Position numbers and translations under genes: made by a program
NCBI GenBank assembly: GCA_948474755.1
Contig: CAOLHI010002559.1
Span: 184,140-248,139 of the forward strand
Reading direction: 5' to 3'
DNA length: 64,000 nt
Origin: Ctenosaura bakeri
Lineage: Eukaryota > Chordata > Lepidosauria > Squamata > Iguanidae
Part shown: piece after piece, positions 24,539 to 35,560 of the stretch
Position numbering within the stretch: position 1 is the stretch's first letter
Layout: every line of letters begins with the position of its first letter
The notes under the pieces: model-generated
The model's input: the letters and a program-made list of their open reading frames with translations, nothing else
Told to the model about the DNA's origin: nothing
Databases searched by the model: none

Positions 24539-25677
24539 TATAACAGAGAATTTGTAATGTTCATACGGTTGAAAACCTGGATTTTTAACCTTCCATTGTT
24601 TCTTTGTAAACCATCACATTTCAAGACTTTCTAGACTAGAAATAACCATTGATTGTAAGAACAACAGTAATTTAATCGTATGCTGAAGAAATGCAGTCCA
24701 AACTGCAAGTGGTCACTCTTCTTTTCTATAGTTTCCTGAGCTGCCCAAACCCCTACCATGGAAATTTCAGGGGTACAGTGGTAAGAAAAGGCCACATTTA
24801 TTCCTTTTAGAACAAGATACAGTTACAGTGTGCACCTGCCTTTAAAAAAAGGATTATGCTCCAGGAAGTGCAATTTTACTTTAGATCAAGAAGTGTATCT
24901 TTTTACTGTTGCCATGCTGCTGAATGTTAAAGAAGATCTTGCCCGTCACTGCAAAACTCAGTGTCATAGCAGCAGGATGAGGCCACTGGCGTGTTGAATG
25001 GCAATGTGATCTCTACCCCGAGATGTTGTCCATCCCTGTGCTAAACCATGGCTTATTAATAATGTTTAAACCAGTGGAAAGAATTCAAATGAGTTCTTCA
25101 ACATTTTTAAACCCTGTCTCTATTTTATTGATGGGGAAACTAACACAGCAGAACCCCACCTCTGAAGTTCCTGAAATCCCTCATCCCCAAACCTTCCCAA
25201 TCCCCCACTCATTTGGGGGGGGGGATCAGTACAATTATTGGGCAATTTCTCCCTGAAAACCATAAAGAAAGCCCCACAAATGTGCCAAAACAACCTCATA
25301 ACCCTCAACTACCATTCCCAATATCTCTGGTTCCATCAGATTTCCTATGAAAGTGCCAATAGGAAATGGAATAAGATCACTTCTGGCTGACATTTTGAGC
25401 AGGACTTTGAAGAAAACTGGAGTTTTTTTGGCCTATAGGTGGTGCAGACCACAGAGTCATTGCAGGTAGGATTAGCCCCTTACCCCCATCTAGTTACCCA
25501 TTCCTGCTCTATTTCCTAATACACATACAATTTCCAACCAGTGCAGCTATGTGATCCCAGAAGTCCCAAGTGTCCATCCCACATCTATTTGTATACACTG
25601 TCCTAAAACCAACCGTAAAATACAGCTAGAATAGACTCCTTGAACCAATATGAGTTTGATAAATTAACACATATGTA
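24539..25677. other. Unassigned non-coding DNA
   Basis: No gene was recognised. A G-rich run occurs at 25217-25226. Open frames are under 80 codons and lack motifs. Confidence 0.5.
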
Positions 25678-25742
25678 GCTTATGTAGTCTCCAAAGTTAT
25701 CACTCAACACTCAAACCAATGCACTACACTGGCTCTCTCAGC
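25678..25742 (-). mobile_element. tRNA-SINE 5' fragment, antisense
   Basis: CACTCAAACCAATGCACTAC and ACTGGCTCTCTC are the reverse of the tRNA-like head of the Sauria-type SINE seen at 50.2 kb. The rest of the element is lost or too diverged. Confidence 0.5.
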
Positions 25743-25919
25743 ACGAAAATACAACTTGTGAATGTCCAGCAGCCCTATCAGAACTGAGCTGATAGGTGTG
25801 GTGGGAAGGAAGGCAAAGACTAGAGATTTAAATGAAACAGGTAGATTTAATGAGGTAATCATATTCATTCCTCTTGCATCCTAGGCAGCTGCAGCTTAGA
25901 ATTTAAATGAAACAAATAA
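25743..25919. other. Unassigned non-coding DNA
   Basis: Nothing recognised. The hexamer-rich text ATTTAAATGAAACA occurs twice, at about 25828 and 25900. Confidence 0.4.
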
Positions 25920-26400
25920 TGCTTCAAACATCCAATTGGTGATTTTATCCGGTCACTGTTGTTTCTCTTCTTGCAGGAATTCAATTTGTTTCTGTTACGC
26001 CAAGGTCACCGATTGGGAAATCCTCATGAGCATTACAGGTCTGCTTTGATGCCAAGGGTCAGGGCATTAGTACAAAGGGGGAATTAATCCAATGTGCCAG
26101 CTCACCAAATGATATTTAAATCATTTTCAGTGAACAACTGTGGGTTCCTATTCTTAGTTTCCATCTGGACGGGCAGAGGCAAATCAAAAGAGAACTTCAC
26201 ACATGAATATTCAAGGCAAAGTATTGCTTCATTGTCAGCTCTAATTGCTAGTTTTACCTTATTAGTAGAAGCTTTTCTGAAGCTGAGGCTGACATCCATT
26301 TGTTTGCACACTGTTATTAGTCAAGACTCAGTGAAGTCTTGTAATTAACACCTCCACATTATCTCATGCAGTGAAAGTAAAGACAAACACATATGACTCA
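25920..26400. promoter_or_regulatory. Candidate conserved non-coding element
   Basis: A repeat-free block with enhancer-like composition: CCAATTGGTGATTTTATCC, TCCTCATGAGCATTACAG, GGGGAATTAATCCAATG, AGCTCTAATTGCTAG, and GTAATTAACACC at the end. A polypyrimidine run followed by CTTGCAGG near 25971 resembles a splice acceptor, but no open frame or donor supports an exon. Function is inferred from texture only. Confidence 0.28.
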
Positions 26401-26859
26401 CTTTGTTTCAGCTTTGTTCTTGTTTTGCTATACCCAAGTACTTAAGACAGAGTGTAAGCTCATCAGAGTGCCATATGGGATGAACAGAAACCATTAAAGG
26501 CTTTTTTTCTTCTTCTGGAAGCAGCACATAGAAGCTCATTACTCACTGAACAATAATAACCTCCAACCAAATTTAAAACTATAGAACACATTGGGGACCC
26601 TTGTAGGTAGCTATCTTATATTTTATCAACCAGTGAGACTTACCATCATGGTAGAACAATGTAAAACCTTCCGTGTGTGTGGTGGGAAATGAAATCATGT
26701 TATTTTAAATTTCATCCTGACCTCCTTCTTGGGAGTTTGGAGTGGGAAAACCTTTTTTGGACCAGCTAGAATTGTCACTGGCCGTGCCAGTTGGAAGATC
26801 TTAGGAGTTGACATTAAAAATTTAACTTTTCTAACTTCTGAGTTGGTCTATATGGTTCT
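26401..26859. other. Unassigned non-coding DNA
   Basis: Nothing recognised. Confidence 0.45.
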
Positions 26860-26998
26860 CTTCCCTATGCAACAATCCTTTGAGTTAAGTCAGGCCAGGA
26901 GAGAGGAACTGACCTAAGGTCACTGACTGAGCATCATGGGAATTTAAACCCAGAACTTCATGGTCTTATACCAACACTCTAACCACTACATTACACAG
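26860..26998 (-). mobile_element. MIR-like tRNA SINE, antisense
   Basis: CAACAATCCTTTGAGTTAAG, GACCTAAGGTCACTGACTGA, AATTTAAACCCAGAACTTCA and CACTCTAACCACTACATTAC follow the order of an inverted MIR/CORE-type or Sauria-type tRNA SINE: core, then the reverse B box, then the reverse A box. It is strongly diverged and thus old. Confidence 0.65.
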
Positions 26999-28396
26999 GT
27001 AAAATTACCTTGTTTGATTAGTCAAGCACAGGCAGTAAAGACAACAAAAGAGTTATGTATCAGCATGTGCATCATCATTTTGACATATTTTTATGGGAAT
27101 TCATTCATCAGATATGTTCAGTGCTCTGTGTGTGAGAGAGACAGAGAGAGGGAGAGAATGAACAGAGCAAAAAAAATAGTAGGAGCAAATGGGGATGAAA
27201 TGTGAAAAGTGTTCCTCTGTTTACTTGTTCCTGCTATCTGATTCAAACTGAATGAAACTGGGGGTGGGTAGGGATTTGATGGCATTGAATTTCCAAAAAG
27301 CCACTGAACCGTGAATTCTGGCTCAGTTTCTCAAACACAGACCCTGATGCACTACCATAGGATTTTTGGATGATTTCAAATCATGAGTCTTCAGTGTTTT
27401 AAATCACATGGTGAACCCAGTGTTTGGAAAAGTTATTTTCTCAGATTACAGTTTCCAGGACTTTCCTAAGCTCTGGGTGATAGTACAAAATTACAGCAGC
27501 ATCTCTACTACCAATATTCAGCCCAAACACATGGCAGCTGTGGAAGTGGGCTGTCAAAACACAGGGAGTGAAACTGGAATCGCAAGAAAGAAAAGAAGTG
27601 AACCAGGCTTATTTAAAGGGAGAATTTTATGGTGCCTTTAATATCGAGAGAATGTGGACAATGCAATGCATGTAACTATCTTCTTCTACACACCACTACC
27701 ACCACCACCACCAACAACAACAACAAAATGACCAGCAGATGTGCATCAAAAGATATTTTAAAGTAATATAAAACAAACCCCAACATTTCAGCATATATAT
27801 CAGCTTCAGTCACGAGTGTGTTGGCAGAATAATTAACAGAATGATTTCTTCAATCCATAATAATATATGAAATCTCTTCTTATTAAACAGAAATAGTGTT
27901 ATTCTATTGTAACTTCTGCAGACAGAGATGAATGGTGCACACGCACTTCCCCACCCATGACCATCATGTCTCTTCCAGCCCCTGGTAGTCTCTGCATTAA
28001 CTCATTGCTAGCATGGAGTACTCAGGTCTCCCTCTTCATCTTCTGGAATGCTTTACCAGTTCTTTCCCCATGGCTTATTGACATGAAGCACAAATCTCAT
28101 CCTTAATGTATAAAAGCAAGAGGTAAATCTGAGACTAAAGTAAATTTGCAGTGAGAAAAGAGCCATCTGGTGTTTGTGAGCCCTTCATATGGATTGTGTA
28201 AATAAACAACTATATGGCATTTTTTGGCTAAAATCTTGTGAGTATCAGAAATGCCTGTGGATCTACTTGGTTTAATAAGTGTTGTTACTTCTTGGATGCT
28301 GCCATTTCTTTCCAGTATGAGCAGGAAAAGTAGAGTGGAGGAGAGAGAGAGTCTGATATAACTACCATAAAACAGAGATAATTCTGAGCCTAATCA
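26999..28396. other. Unassigned non-coding DNA with a microsatellite
   Basis: No gene was recognised. A (CCA)n(ACA)n microsatellite lies at 27691-27727, and a GAGAGA-rich patch at 27130-27155. Confidence 0.5.
27691..27727. repeat. (ACC)n(AAC)n microsatellite
   Basis: Trinucleotide units change from ACC to AAC along the run. Confidence 0.9.
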
Positions 28397-28498
28397 CACT
28401 ACACTGTTTATAGTGCTATATTCCACTTTAACTGCCATGGCAACATCCTAGAGAGTTTAGGGAAGGACATTAAGAATTCTCCACCAGAGAGCTCTTGC
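28397..28498. mobile_element. Palindromic MITE family A, half copy
   Basis: CACTACACTGTTTATAGTGC, then CTATATTCCACTTTAACTGC, then AATTCTCCACCAGAGAGCTC match one arm and the centre of the family A elements at 13.8 and 53.2 kb. The second arm is missing. Confidence 0.6.
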
Positions 28499-28659
28499 AC
28501 CTCATCATGCAACCCATGAAGCTCAACTGGCTCCTCAGAGGAGTTTTTATGGCCCCTGGAACCCATCAGCTTTATAAAAATGTATCTTCTTTTAAAAAAA
28601 AAAAAAAAGGCAAAACAAGCAACAAATGGGAGGATTGTGCCTCTGGAAGCTTCTTATCC

Positions 28660-28740
28660 CAGGCATGGGAATCATGTGGCCCTCCAGGTGTTGTTGAAAC
28701 ACCATGTTGGTAGCCTGAGCAGGTACAGACAATAATGAGG
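28660..28740. repeat. Diverged dispersed repeat fragment
   Basis: AGGCATGGGAATCATGTGGC followed by CCTCCAGGTGTTG is a widely dispersed reptile repeat start, recalled by eye. A second trace (GGAGTCATGTGGCCCTTGAG) lies near 44550. Class unknown. Confidence 0.35.
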
Positions 28741-28868
28741 AATGAAGAGAGATGGAGTCTATCATCTGTCCTGATGTGCTTTTGACAGTGACCGTCTCAT
28801 TTAACATCACTGTGCTGCCACCTCCCATTCCAAAATAGCTATCTACTCTCTGATGGAGAGCAGAGGAG

Positions 28869-29042
28869 GAGCAGTGAACCAACATCCAGCTATGTTCCTC
28901 AGGCTAGATGCTCTGACGAGCTTCCTCTGGGACATTTCAAGGGCCCTAGAGGATGACATTGCTATGTGTCAAGTTATAGAAACATTGCCTGATGCTGCTG
29001 TACCTTTTGCCCTCACCTTCACTAGCCAGTAAGTGGTTTAAA
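28869..29042. mobile_element. Palindromic MITE, family C
   Basis: ACATCCAGCTATGTTCCTC, AGGCTAGATGCTCTGACG, CCTCTGGGACATTTCAAGGG and CCTAGAGGATGACATTGC match the family C copy at 21.3 kb. The right end ACTAGCCAGTAAGTGG is the inverse of that family's TIR. Confidence 0.55.
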
Positions 29043-29539
29043 AGGTGGGTTTTGGAGAGGAATTTAGTCACTAATAGGTCGGTAGATAATTCCAGCTTCT
29101 GCAACAATCAAAACAGTGAGTTACAGAGTTGTATATCACTAGCAGGATGCTATACATAATGCTTTTTTTTAATCACTTCTGATCATTGAATGAAAAAGAT
29201 GGGATTGTATAGCAGTAACAGGTCCAGGGAATAGTGGAAAATGATCCCCAAAGCCTCTAAACTTTGCCTGCTCTTATTTTCTATTAACACAGTACCCTTT
29301 CAATTTTTTAAGTTATCCCAAAGTGTTACAGAACCCAGTTGTGGTTGTGGTTGTGGTTGTGATTGTTTTTGCTGCTGCAGTAATTATTAGAGCTTAGCTC
29401 TATTTACAATACAATGACTATCTCTTAAGAAGTCCAGCCCAATTTATTCAATGGGATTCTCTCCTGTTCTGAAGGATATATAGGATATTCACAGCAGCCT
29501 TGGATATTGCTTCAACCTTGTTTACAGAATGGATGCTCA
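29043..29539. other. Unassigned non-coding DNA
   Basis: Nothing recognised except a (TTGTGG)n run at 29337-29366. Confidence 0.45.
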
Positions 29540-29900
29540 CCCAGGACGCTTATGGAAATCAACCCAGTTTTAAAATGTTCCCCCTCATAAAAGTAGTCAT
29601 AGGAGTTATTTAAGATGTGTCTGCCTTGTAAAATGCCTTTTCATCAATAGACAGGCCATAATGAAGCTCTTTAGCTGATACGTTTTCAATCATTACAGTT
29701 ATTGATCAAAGAACCATGTGTGTTTTGTTGGTTTATTATCATGAAGAAGAGCTTTTAAAAAACAATTAAGCCACCAATGTCAATGCCTTGTAGTGGTTTG
29801 GAAAACTAATAAACTTGAGCGCCTTCATTTATTTGATATCAATGCTTGTTTTTTCTTTAAATGCCCCCATATTCATACAGAGAGCTGGGAAACCTCCCAC
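29540..29900. promoter_or_regulatory. Candidate conserved non-coding element
   Basis: Repeat-free AT-rich DNA with TTTTCATCAATAGACAGGCC, CAATCATTACAGTTATTGAT, AACAATTAAGCCACCAATG and TTATTTGATATCAATGC. TTGAT/ATCAA and ATTA cores cluster, as in developmental enhancers. This is inference only. Confidence 0.28.
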
Positions 29901-30827
29901 AGCAGAAATCTGAGAGAAGAGAAGGAAGAGGTTCCATTGCTTTCGCAGAAGAGCACTAGTGCAATGTTGGATTAAACTCTGAGATTTATTGTTTCTGTTG
30001 ATAGCAATGTTGTGAAAGCAATGGGACTTCTTCCTTCTTTTCTCTCAACTTTCTGCCCTGGAAGGATTCTCAGCTCTCTGGAGCAGATTTTAAGACTGTG
30101 TGCGGAGCACTGGGGGAGAAAGAATTCCCCTTTCCTGCCCCACTGAACAACATCCTTTCATCTACAAAATACCATTGGGCTTTGCCCAAAACGTATTATA
30201 GCATACCTCTTACATCCCCTGCACAATAGTTCACATTCTAATCAAAAACATACGATTTTTAACGAGACGTTCTGACTAGCTAATGATCCAAAAAGTTCTA
30301 TTCCATTTCCACCATTAATTCCTTCATCTTTTTTTTCCATCTTGGTGTAAGTGTTGCTTTCATTAAAACTCTTTCAGCTAACCTCTCAGACCAGTAAATA
30401 CTTACACACAACTAATATCATCACTCTTTTATACTTTAGAAAGACAAAAGTCATTAAACTGATTGAAATCATAAGGCATCATGTGTGTTCTGGCTATGCC
30501 ATATGGCACTCTGGGAAAAAAAGCCACCATAAAAAAAGAGGTCAACATTTCAGAGTGCAGCACAGTTAGAATTTTAGCCATTCTTCTCCTAAGACCATTA
30601 CAGAAGTCTTTAAAAGAAAGTTTGGGAGAGATGCTTTTGGAGAAAAAGATTCAACGGCTCTGCAGATTCTTGAACAAACCCACTGCTGCATTGCTGGCTT
30701 GCAGCTATGGAATTAAAGAAATCCAACAGGGATTGGCTGTCTGCTGTGGAAGGCAAACATTCAAGAACCTAAACTGGTTCCATATTTGAGGCATGCAAAA
30801 CCTAAGCTATGCTTCTGGATAAAATCA
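29901..30827. other. Unassigned non-coding DNA
   Basis: No gene was recognised. The plus-strand frame at 30481-30789 (102 codons) has no domain motif or supporting splice context. Confidence 0.45.
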
Positions 30828-30935
30828 GATGTAGTTACTTTTTGCATTACAGATCTCAGAATCTCCCACAGCAATGAACATAGTGGCAGTTGCTTTCTGG
30901 GAGTTGTAGTCCAAAAGAAGCTTCTTCCAGTTTCA
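30828..30935. mobile_element. Palindromic MITE, family B
   Basis: The left arm has AGATGTAGTTACTTTTTGCA. The right arm has TTTCTGGGAGTTGTAGTCC followed by AAAAGAAGCTTCTTCCAG. The motif pair matches the other family B copies. Confidence 0.6.
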
Positions 30936-31077
30936 GATGTTATAACTGAAGACTGATACAGTATTATTGAACAGAACAATGTAATAATAAAATTAATAAA
31001 CATTTTATTTATTTATCTTATTTATTATTTACTTATTTTGGACAAAATCCTGTTAGGGCGTTGCATGCTTATAAATG
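30936..31077. other. Spacer with TTTA-rich run
   Basis: A (TTTA)n-like stretch occupies about 31004-31040. It may be the end of an old LINE-derived fragment. Confidence 0.4.
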
Positions 31078-31957
31078 GACTTGTTACCCTGTATGTTGGG
31101 GGCCCCGGGAGGGGCGCCAAAATAACCAAATAAAAACACAAGATGGGGGAAATTAAGCTCGAGCACTCTCTTAAGCTAACGAGAGGCAGGGTAACTTTAG
31201 CTAGGATCTTTAACCCTATGTATACAGCGTTGGGTCAGAGAGCGGCTAGACAAGGTTTTAAAGTAACAAATAATATTTTATTGAAGACAAGCAACATGAA
31301 AGACAAGACATACACTAACTAACTGAGAAATAGAAATGGAGAGCTTTGGGGAATGGGTAATACGACACCTGGTCTCGTAGTCCTGGAGAGAAGAGGAGGT
31401 TGCAGGGAAAAAAGCTCAGTATGGTTTGCTGAGGGGGGTTCACTGGACAAACCGACAGCAAAGCGAGATGGAAGTCCAAAGTGTTCTGAGGAAGTCCCGA
31501 AAATGGGGACTTTTTATAGGGTGGATTTTACCTACAGGCTATGCCATGCTCGGTGAGAACAAAGGAAATTTGGAGCTGGACAAAGGAGTTGGAAAAGGTC
31601 AAGTTTTGCATGATGAGCTTAGCGCTTGATGACAATAGTATGGCCAGTATATTGATGGTCCAACATAAAGGAATGGCTCGACTCTTGGCCGTGCGGCTTT
31701 GTAAAGATAAGCGCCGAGCAAAGCTGGTTTGCAAGGAGGTTTTTCCCTAAAGCATCGGAGAGGCTTAAGTTGCCTGCCTGAATGGGGTTTGAAATGTATA
31801 ACCATTAACAGCCATGCCCAATACGTGCTTGTCCAGTGGACCTCTGCAAACACGCGGAGTAGGGTGGCAGAGAAAGGTCAAGCAAAGGCCAAATTATTTG
31901 ATATCAAAAGGCTATCTAGTGCTCTCACCAGACATATCATAATCGTGATAACAGACT
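31078..31957 (-). mobile_element. Solo LTR, family L1 copy 2 (minus orientation)
   Basis: The LTR spans 31082-31953 (872 bp), flanked by a perfect 4-bp duplication GACT (31078-31081 and 31954-31957). Ends are TGTTACCC and GATAACA. The minus strand has TATAAAAA opposite 31511-31518 and AATAAA opposite 31277-31282, spaced as in copy 1. Shared landmarks with copies 1 and 3 are the GGGGCCCCGGGAGG block near the left end, GAGAGGCAGGGTAACTT, and TTATTTGATATCAAAAGGCT near the right end. It is solo: no internal retroviral sequence adjoins it. Confidence 0.88.
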
Positions 31958-32719
31958 GGCATGTGCAGGAAATAGAATTGCAAAGATGTGCAACATCTGT
32001 ATCCAGTAGAGGGCTGCAATGACATAACTGCATAGCAGAGCTGGCAAAGAGACCAATGTGCAACAGGATCAAAACAAATCAGGACTGATGTGCTACAAGC
32101 CCGGTCAAAGACCTGTGCTATCCCATGATATCATTACTAATCAGCTTCTATCACTTTGCTATGCATTGAAAATCTGCCCTTTTTCAATGTTGGAAAAAAT
32201 CTGGTAATGGCTCCCTTTCCTGCCACAATCCCGTCAGCTGTGTGAGTGCGTTTTCTCAATAGCACCTGATAGTACTTCTTGCCATAGCCAATCCAGGAGT
32301 GGCCATGGTGTGGGTGTTCCCAGATTGTCCCTCCCTCAGCTACTCCCATGGTGTGGCAAGTTCTAAATCTAATATTTATTTTAAATTTCTCATTTGAATT
32401 AATTTTTTTACGGTAATAAAATTTAAAATACATTTTTAGTGTTTCAGCCCAAAATGAAATAGTGTACAGGTGTGTCATGGCATTACAACATTGCTGCACT
32501 AATACAGCTTTTTTTTAAAAAAAACCTGGCCAATCACAAGCTATGGGGTGGGGAAAAGGTAAGAAAAGGACTCGCCAATGACATTGTAATGTGGTGGGAA
32601 CACTGGTGGCAATAAGGCTACTCATCCGCTTAAGTGAAAAGGGTGCAGTAGAGAGTGTTCATAACTCAGTACCATCACAGAAGTGGCAATGCTGGGATTG
32701 AAATGGAACAACATGCTGT
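31958..32719. other. Unassigned non-coding DNA
   Basis: Nothing recognised. The minus-strand 120-codon frame at 32137-32499 has no domain signature. Confidence 0.4.
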
Positions 32720-32802
32720 TGAAGTGTGGTGTGGTGAGGGCCTCAGTCAGGGACATTACATTCCTGATTCCACAAGACAGGAGCAGGGCTGTTGATGACT
32801 TG
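32720..32802 (+). mobile_element. Bov-B LINE 3' end, part 1 (split by GC-rich element)
   Basis: CTGATTCCACAAGACAGGAG followed by CAGGGCTGTTGATGACTT is the text that precedes the terminus of Bov-B. After the GC-rich insert it resumes at about 33570 with CAGGATCACCATAAGTTG. The left limit is approximate. Confidence 0.6.
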
Positions 32803-33552
32803 GGCCCTTTTCGCACGGGCTTTCCCGGGCGAAACAGCCCCGTGAGCCGTGCGGGAGTGGGAGCGTCGCTCCGCACGACGCACTCCCACTTCCGGTGCTC
32901 TCACGGGGCTGCAGCGGCGCGAGCGCGGGGTTTTTGATTTTCGCTTTCAAGCGAAAATCACCCCGCGCTCGCGCTACGCTCCCGGCGCCCACACGCACTC
33001 ACCTGTAGTGCGGTGCGTCGGGGAGGTGGCCCGGTCGCGCCTCCTTCCCTCCGCCCGTGCGGAAGGAAGGGGCGGGGCGGGGAGCTAGCGCGGCGGATGC
33101 GAGAGCATCCTGCTTCGCACGGGCAGGGGGCTGCTCGCGACAGCCTCCCGCTCGCGCGCGCGCGCACGGGGGCGGGCACGACTGTCGCTCGCTCCTGGCA
33201 CGCGCGGGGGGCGGCCGCGACTGTCGCTCGCGCCAGGAGCGAGGGACAGTCGCGCCCGTCCCCCGTGCGCGCGCGCGCGATCGGGAGGCTGTCGCGAGCA
33301 GCCCCCCGCGCGCGCCAGGAGCGAGCGACAGTCGCGCCCGCCCCCCGCGCGCGCCAGGAGCGACGGGCTCCTTTCTTGCGCGCGCGGGGGGGTGGACTCG
33401 CGAGCCGCCGCCGCCTCCGGGACGGTGCCGTTTCCCAGCTGGTTCCTTCGGCTGCGGAAGGAACCAGCGGGGAACCGGCAGGCTCCCGAACTAGGCTTTT
33501 CCCGCAAGCCGCCCGCCCCCACTCGCGCAAAAAGCCTAGTGCGAAAAGGGCC
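32803..33552. mobile_element. GC-rich GGCC-TIR inverted-repeat element (Harbinger-like), copy 3
   Basis: The ends are GGCCCTTTTCGCAC and GTGCGAAAAGGGCC, a perfect 14-bp terminal inverted repeat. The flanks (TTG left, TAA right) do not match exactly, so one may have mutated. The 750-bp interior is extremely GC- and CpG-rich and heavily self-complementary. A 58-bp hairpin at 32917-32974 centres on GATTTTCGCTT/AAGCGAAAATC. An approximately 60-bp inverted repeat pairs 33141-33200 with 33231-33291. It shares modules in opposite order with the 43.2-kb element. Overlapping frames of 145-190 codons run on both strands and are Arg/Ala/Ser/Pro-rich; they result from the GC bias lowering stop frequency and are not genes. 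Confidence 0.85.
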
Positions 33553-33620
33553 TAAGTGAATAGTGGTTTCTTACAGACAGGATCACCATAAGTTGAAAAT
33601 AGCTTGGGAGCAAATAACAA
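33553..33620 (+). mobile_element. Bov-B LINE 3' end, part 2
   Basis: GACAGGATCACCATAAGTTG and AAAATAGCTTGGGAG continue the Bov-B tail after the insert. Confidence 0.55.
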
Positions 33621-33734
33621 AAAATTCTCATCCTCAAATGGTTATTAAAGTAAAATATAGGAGTCATGTCAAAAAATTGTGATATTTATCCCTTCAATAT
33701 TGCTAAGAAGTCCTAAACAACCCAAACTCCTGAA

Positions 33735-33930
33735 TTCGTCCAATCTCTTCGTTTGTTTTTGAAAGCTAATCAGAGTCAGAGTGGTTAGTGCTTGGATGGA
33801 AGAACACCAGGAACACCAGAGATATCCAGGTAACTCTAGGGGGAAAAAAATCTCACCAGAAACCTGGAGCTGACAACATTAGGCCAGAAAGATCAATGGT
33901 CTGACTCCGTATAGGTCAATTTCTACTTTC
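33735..33930 (+). mobile_element. 5S-rRNA-derived SINE
   Basis: TGAAAGCTAATCAGAGTCAG, AGTGGTTAGTGCTTGGATGG and AGATATCCAGG resemble the A-box, intermediate-element and C-box region of a 5S rRNA gene, the internal Pol III promoter used by 5S-derived SINEs. Downstream, GGTCTGACTCCGTATAGG is a SINE-body motif. The copy is diverged. A second one is at 50.6 kb. Confidence 0.6.
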
Positions 33931-35160
33931 CTAAATCACGCCTCCACCTGTGTGATTTCATCCTTTAGTTCGAGTCTTACACAGCCAGGCTTTCACAGCA
34001 GCCACAATATTATGACTAGGACCCTGCAAAAGGGAAAAGCCATCCACCCAAATCAGTGTCTCCTATGTCACTGTGGCCAGTAGCTCAAGTGGAGTATTGT
34101 TATACGGAACCAGGAAGAATACCACAGCTCATGAAAATAACAAATGTGATATAGCAGAGTCCATGCCTCTATCCAGAGACAGATTTGCTTAGGAAGAACT
34201 GCATGCATGTATCCAAAGCAGCACTCAGGGTAATCTTGGGCATCAAATCTACATCATAGCATTGTTGTAGGGATAAAAATAGGTAAACTCCAAGGACTTT
34301 GCCCTGACCTGGGAGAACAAAAGCTCTAAGATGTCAGTGTTAATGCAGATGTTTGCATTAATGTAATTGTCACTGCTAGTAATTATCTTCAGTGGTGAGA
34401 ATTTATTTATTCAGTGAACTCCCTTTGTGTATATTCTGCTTTTCTGAGAAGTAGTTCATGGCTCTCTCGCTCTCTCCCCCCCATTTTAATCACCACAACA
34501 AGTTCTGCTAGGTAACTTGGGCTGAAGAAAAAGTAGCAAATTTAACTGCAGAGTGGGGATTTGAATGTAGGACTCCTTGGTCCTAATCTGACACTCTAAT
34601 CACTATAAATCATTGTCTTTCAGGTATGGTACCTATGTGTGACACTTAAAAGGAGGGTCAGCATCCTCCTTCACAGTGTTTTGTGCATGACTTACATGTG
34701 TGCAAATATTGGCTAGCATTCTGGTGCCATAGGCAGGGAAACACTGAGTTCTGTGTGAGGAGTGGTGGGGCTGTTTTTCTGTTTGTTTGCTTTGAAAATG
34801 CACAATGATCATATCTAGCAGATGACAACATAAGTGATGAGCATAATATTGCTCATGTGATACTGTTGCCTTTGCAGAGTTATGCATTAAAATAGACAGA
34901 CCAGGAGGTGCTTGTGCCTTACCTCTGTGTATTGCTTTTGCACATTGGCTACTGCAATTGCAGAATGATTGTCAGCCATAGATATCGACCATTGATCCAC
35001 ATACCTTGTGGTATTCAATGTAGGGGATGTGTAACAAAACTCCTCTGTCAGATATTGACACTACACTGAATTGAGGCAGAATCTTGGCCATTGTGTTATT
35101 TCTTAAAGGAAAAGACACCATTCCATGCTAATTTCACTATTACCATGAAAGATTCAAGCA
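33931..35160. other. Unassigned non-coding DNA with a diverged SINE trace
   Basis: No gene was recognised. At about 34485-34605, TCACCACAACAAGTTCTGCT, GTGGGGATTTGAATGTAGG and ACACTCTAATCACTATA look like an antisense MIR-type SINE. Confidence 0.45.
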
Positions 35161-35560
35161 GGTGGGGACATCAAGCATATTTTAATGTTAAAGACATCTG
35201 AATATTCATAGCAAAGATATCGGTTGTTACAAGCAGTTAACATCCATTTTGTTGGTTGACCTCCCATGAAAGGTTAATAGTCTAAAATCTGGTCATTAAG
35301 TGTGGTAACAAATGTTTTTTCAGGGAAGTTATTGCTTCCATAAACTCCAATCAATGGCTTCTAGGCAGCAGCCTCTGGTTCAGTGTTCTGACTAATGAAG
35401 AATTAACTATTTCCAAGCAGTTAATAAAGACTTTTCAGCAATCTGATGCAGAACATGATTTCCTTGCTTTGTAATTAACATATTATCCCCAGGGTGCTAA
35501 CTAACTCCCACATATGCGGACTAAGATTCTACCCTCCTGGAGATGACAAGCCGTGAATGT
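35161..35560. promoter_or_regulatory. Candidate conserved non-coding element
   Basis: Repeat-free block with CATTTTGTTGGTTGACCTCC, CTAATGAAGAATTAACTATT, AAGCAGTTAATAAAGAC and TTGTAATTAACATATTATCC. ATTA/TTAA cores are dense and there is no coding frame. Candidate only. Confidence 0.28.

Noticed and set aside
25217..25226. G-run as a possible G-quadruplex
   Set aside because: A single homopolymer run, not four separated G-tracts.
30481..30789. A 102-codon plus-strand frame as a small host gene
   Set aside because: No recognisable domain, no splice or promoter context, and composition like the surrounding non-coding DNA.
32137..32499. A 120-codon minus-strand frame
   Set aside because: Lacks any motif and includes low-complexity KK/NN-rich sequence; treated as chance.
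32958..33555. Overlapping 145-190-codon open frames on both strands, Arg/Ala-rich
   Set aside because: They lie wholly or mostly inside a GC-rich inverted-repeat element. GC bias lowers stop-codon frequency, and the inverted repeats make the two strands look alike. No domain is visible.
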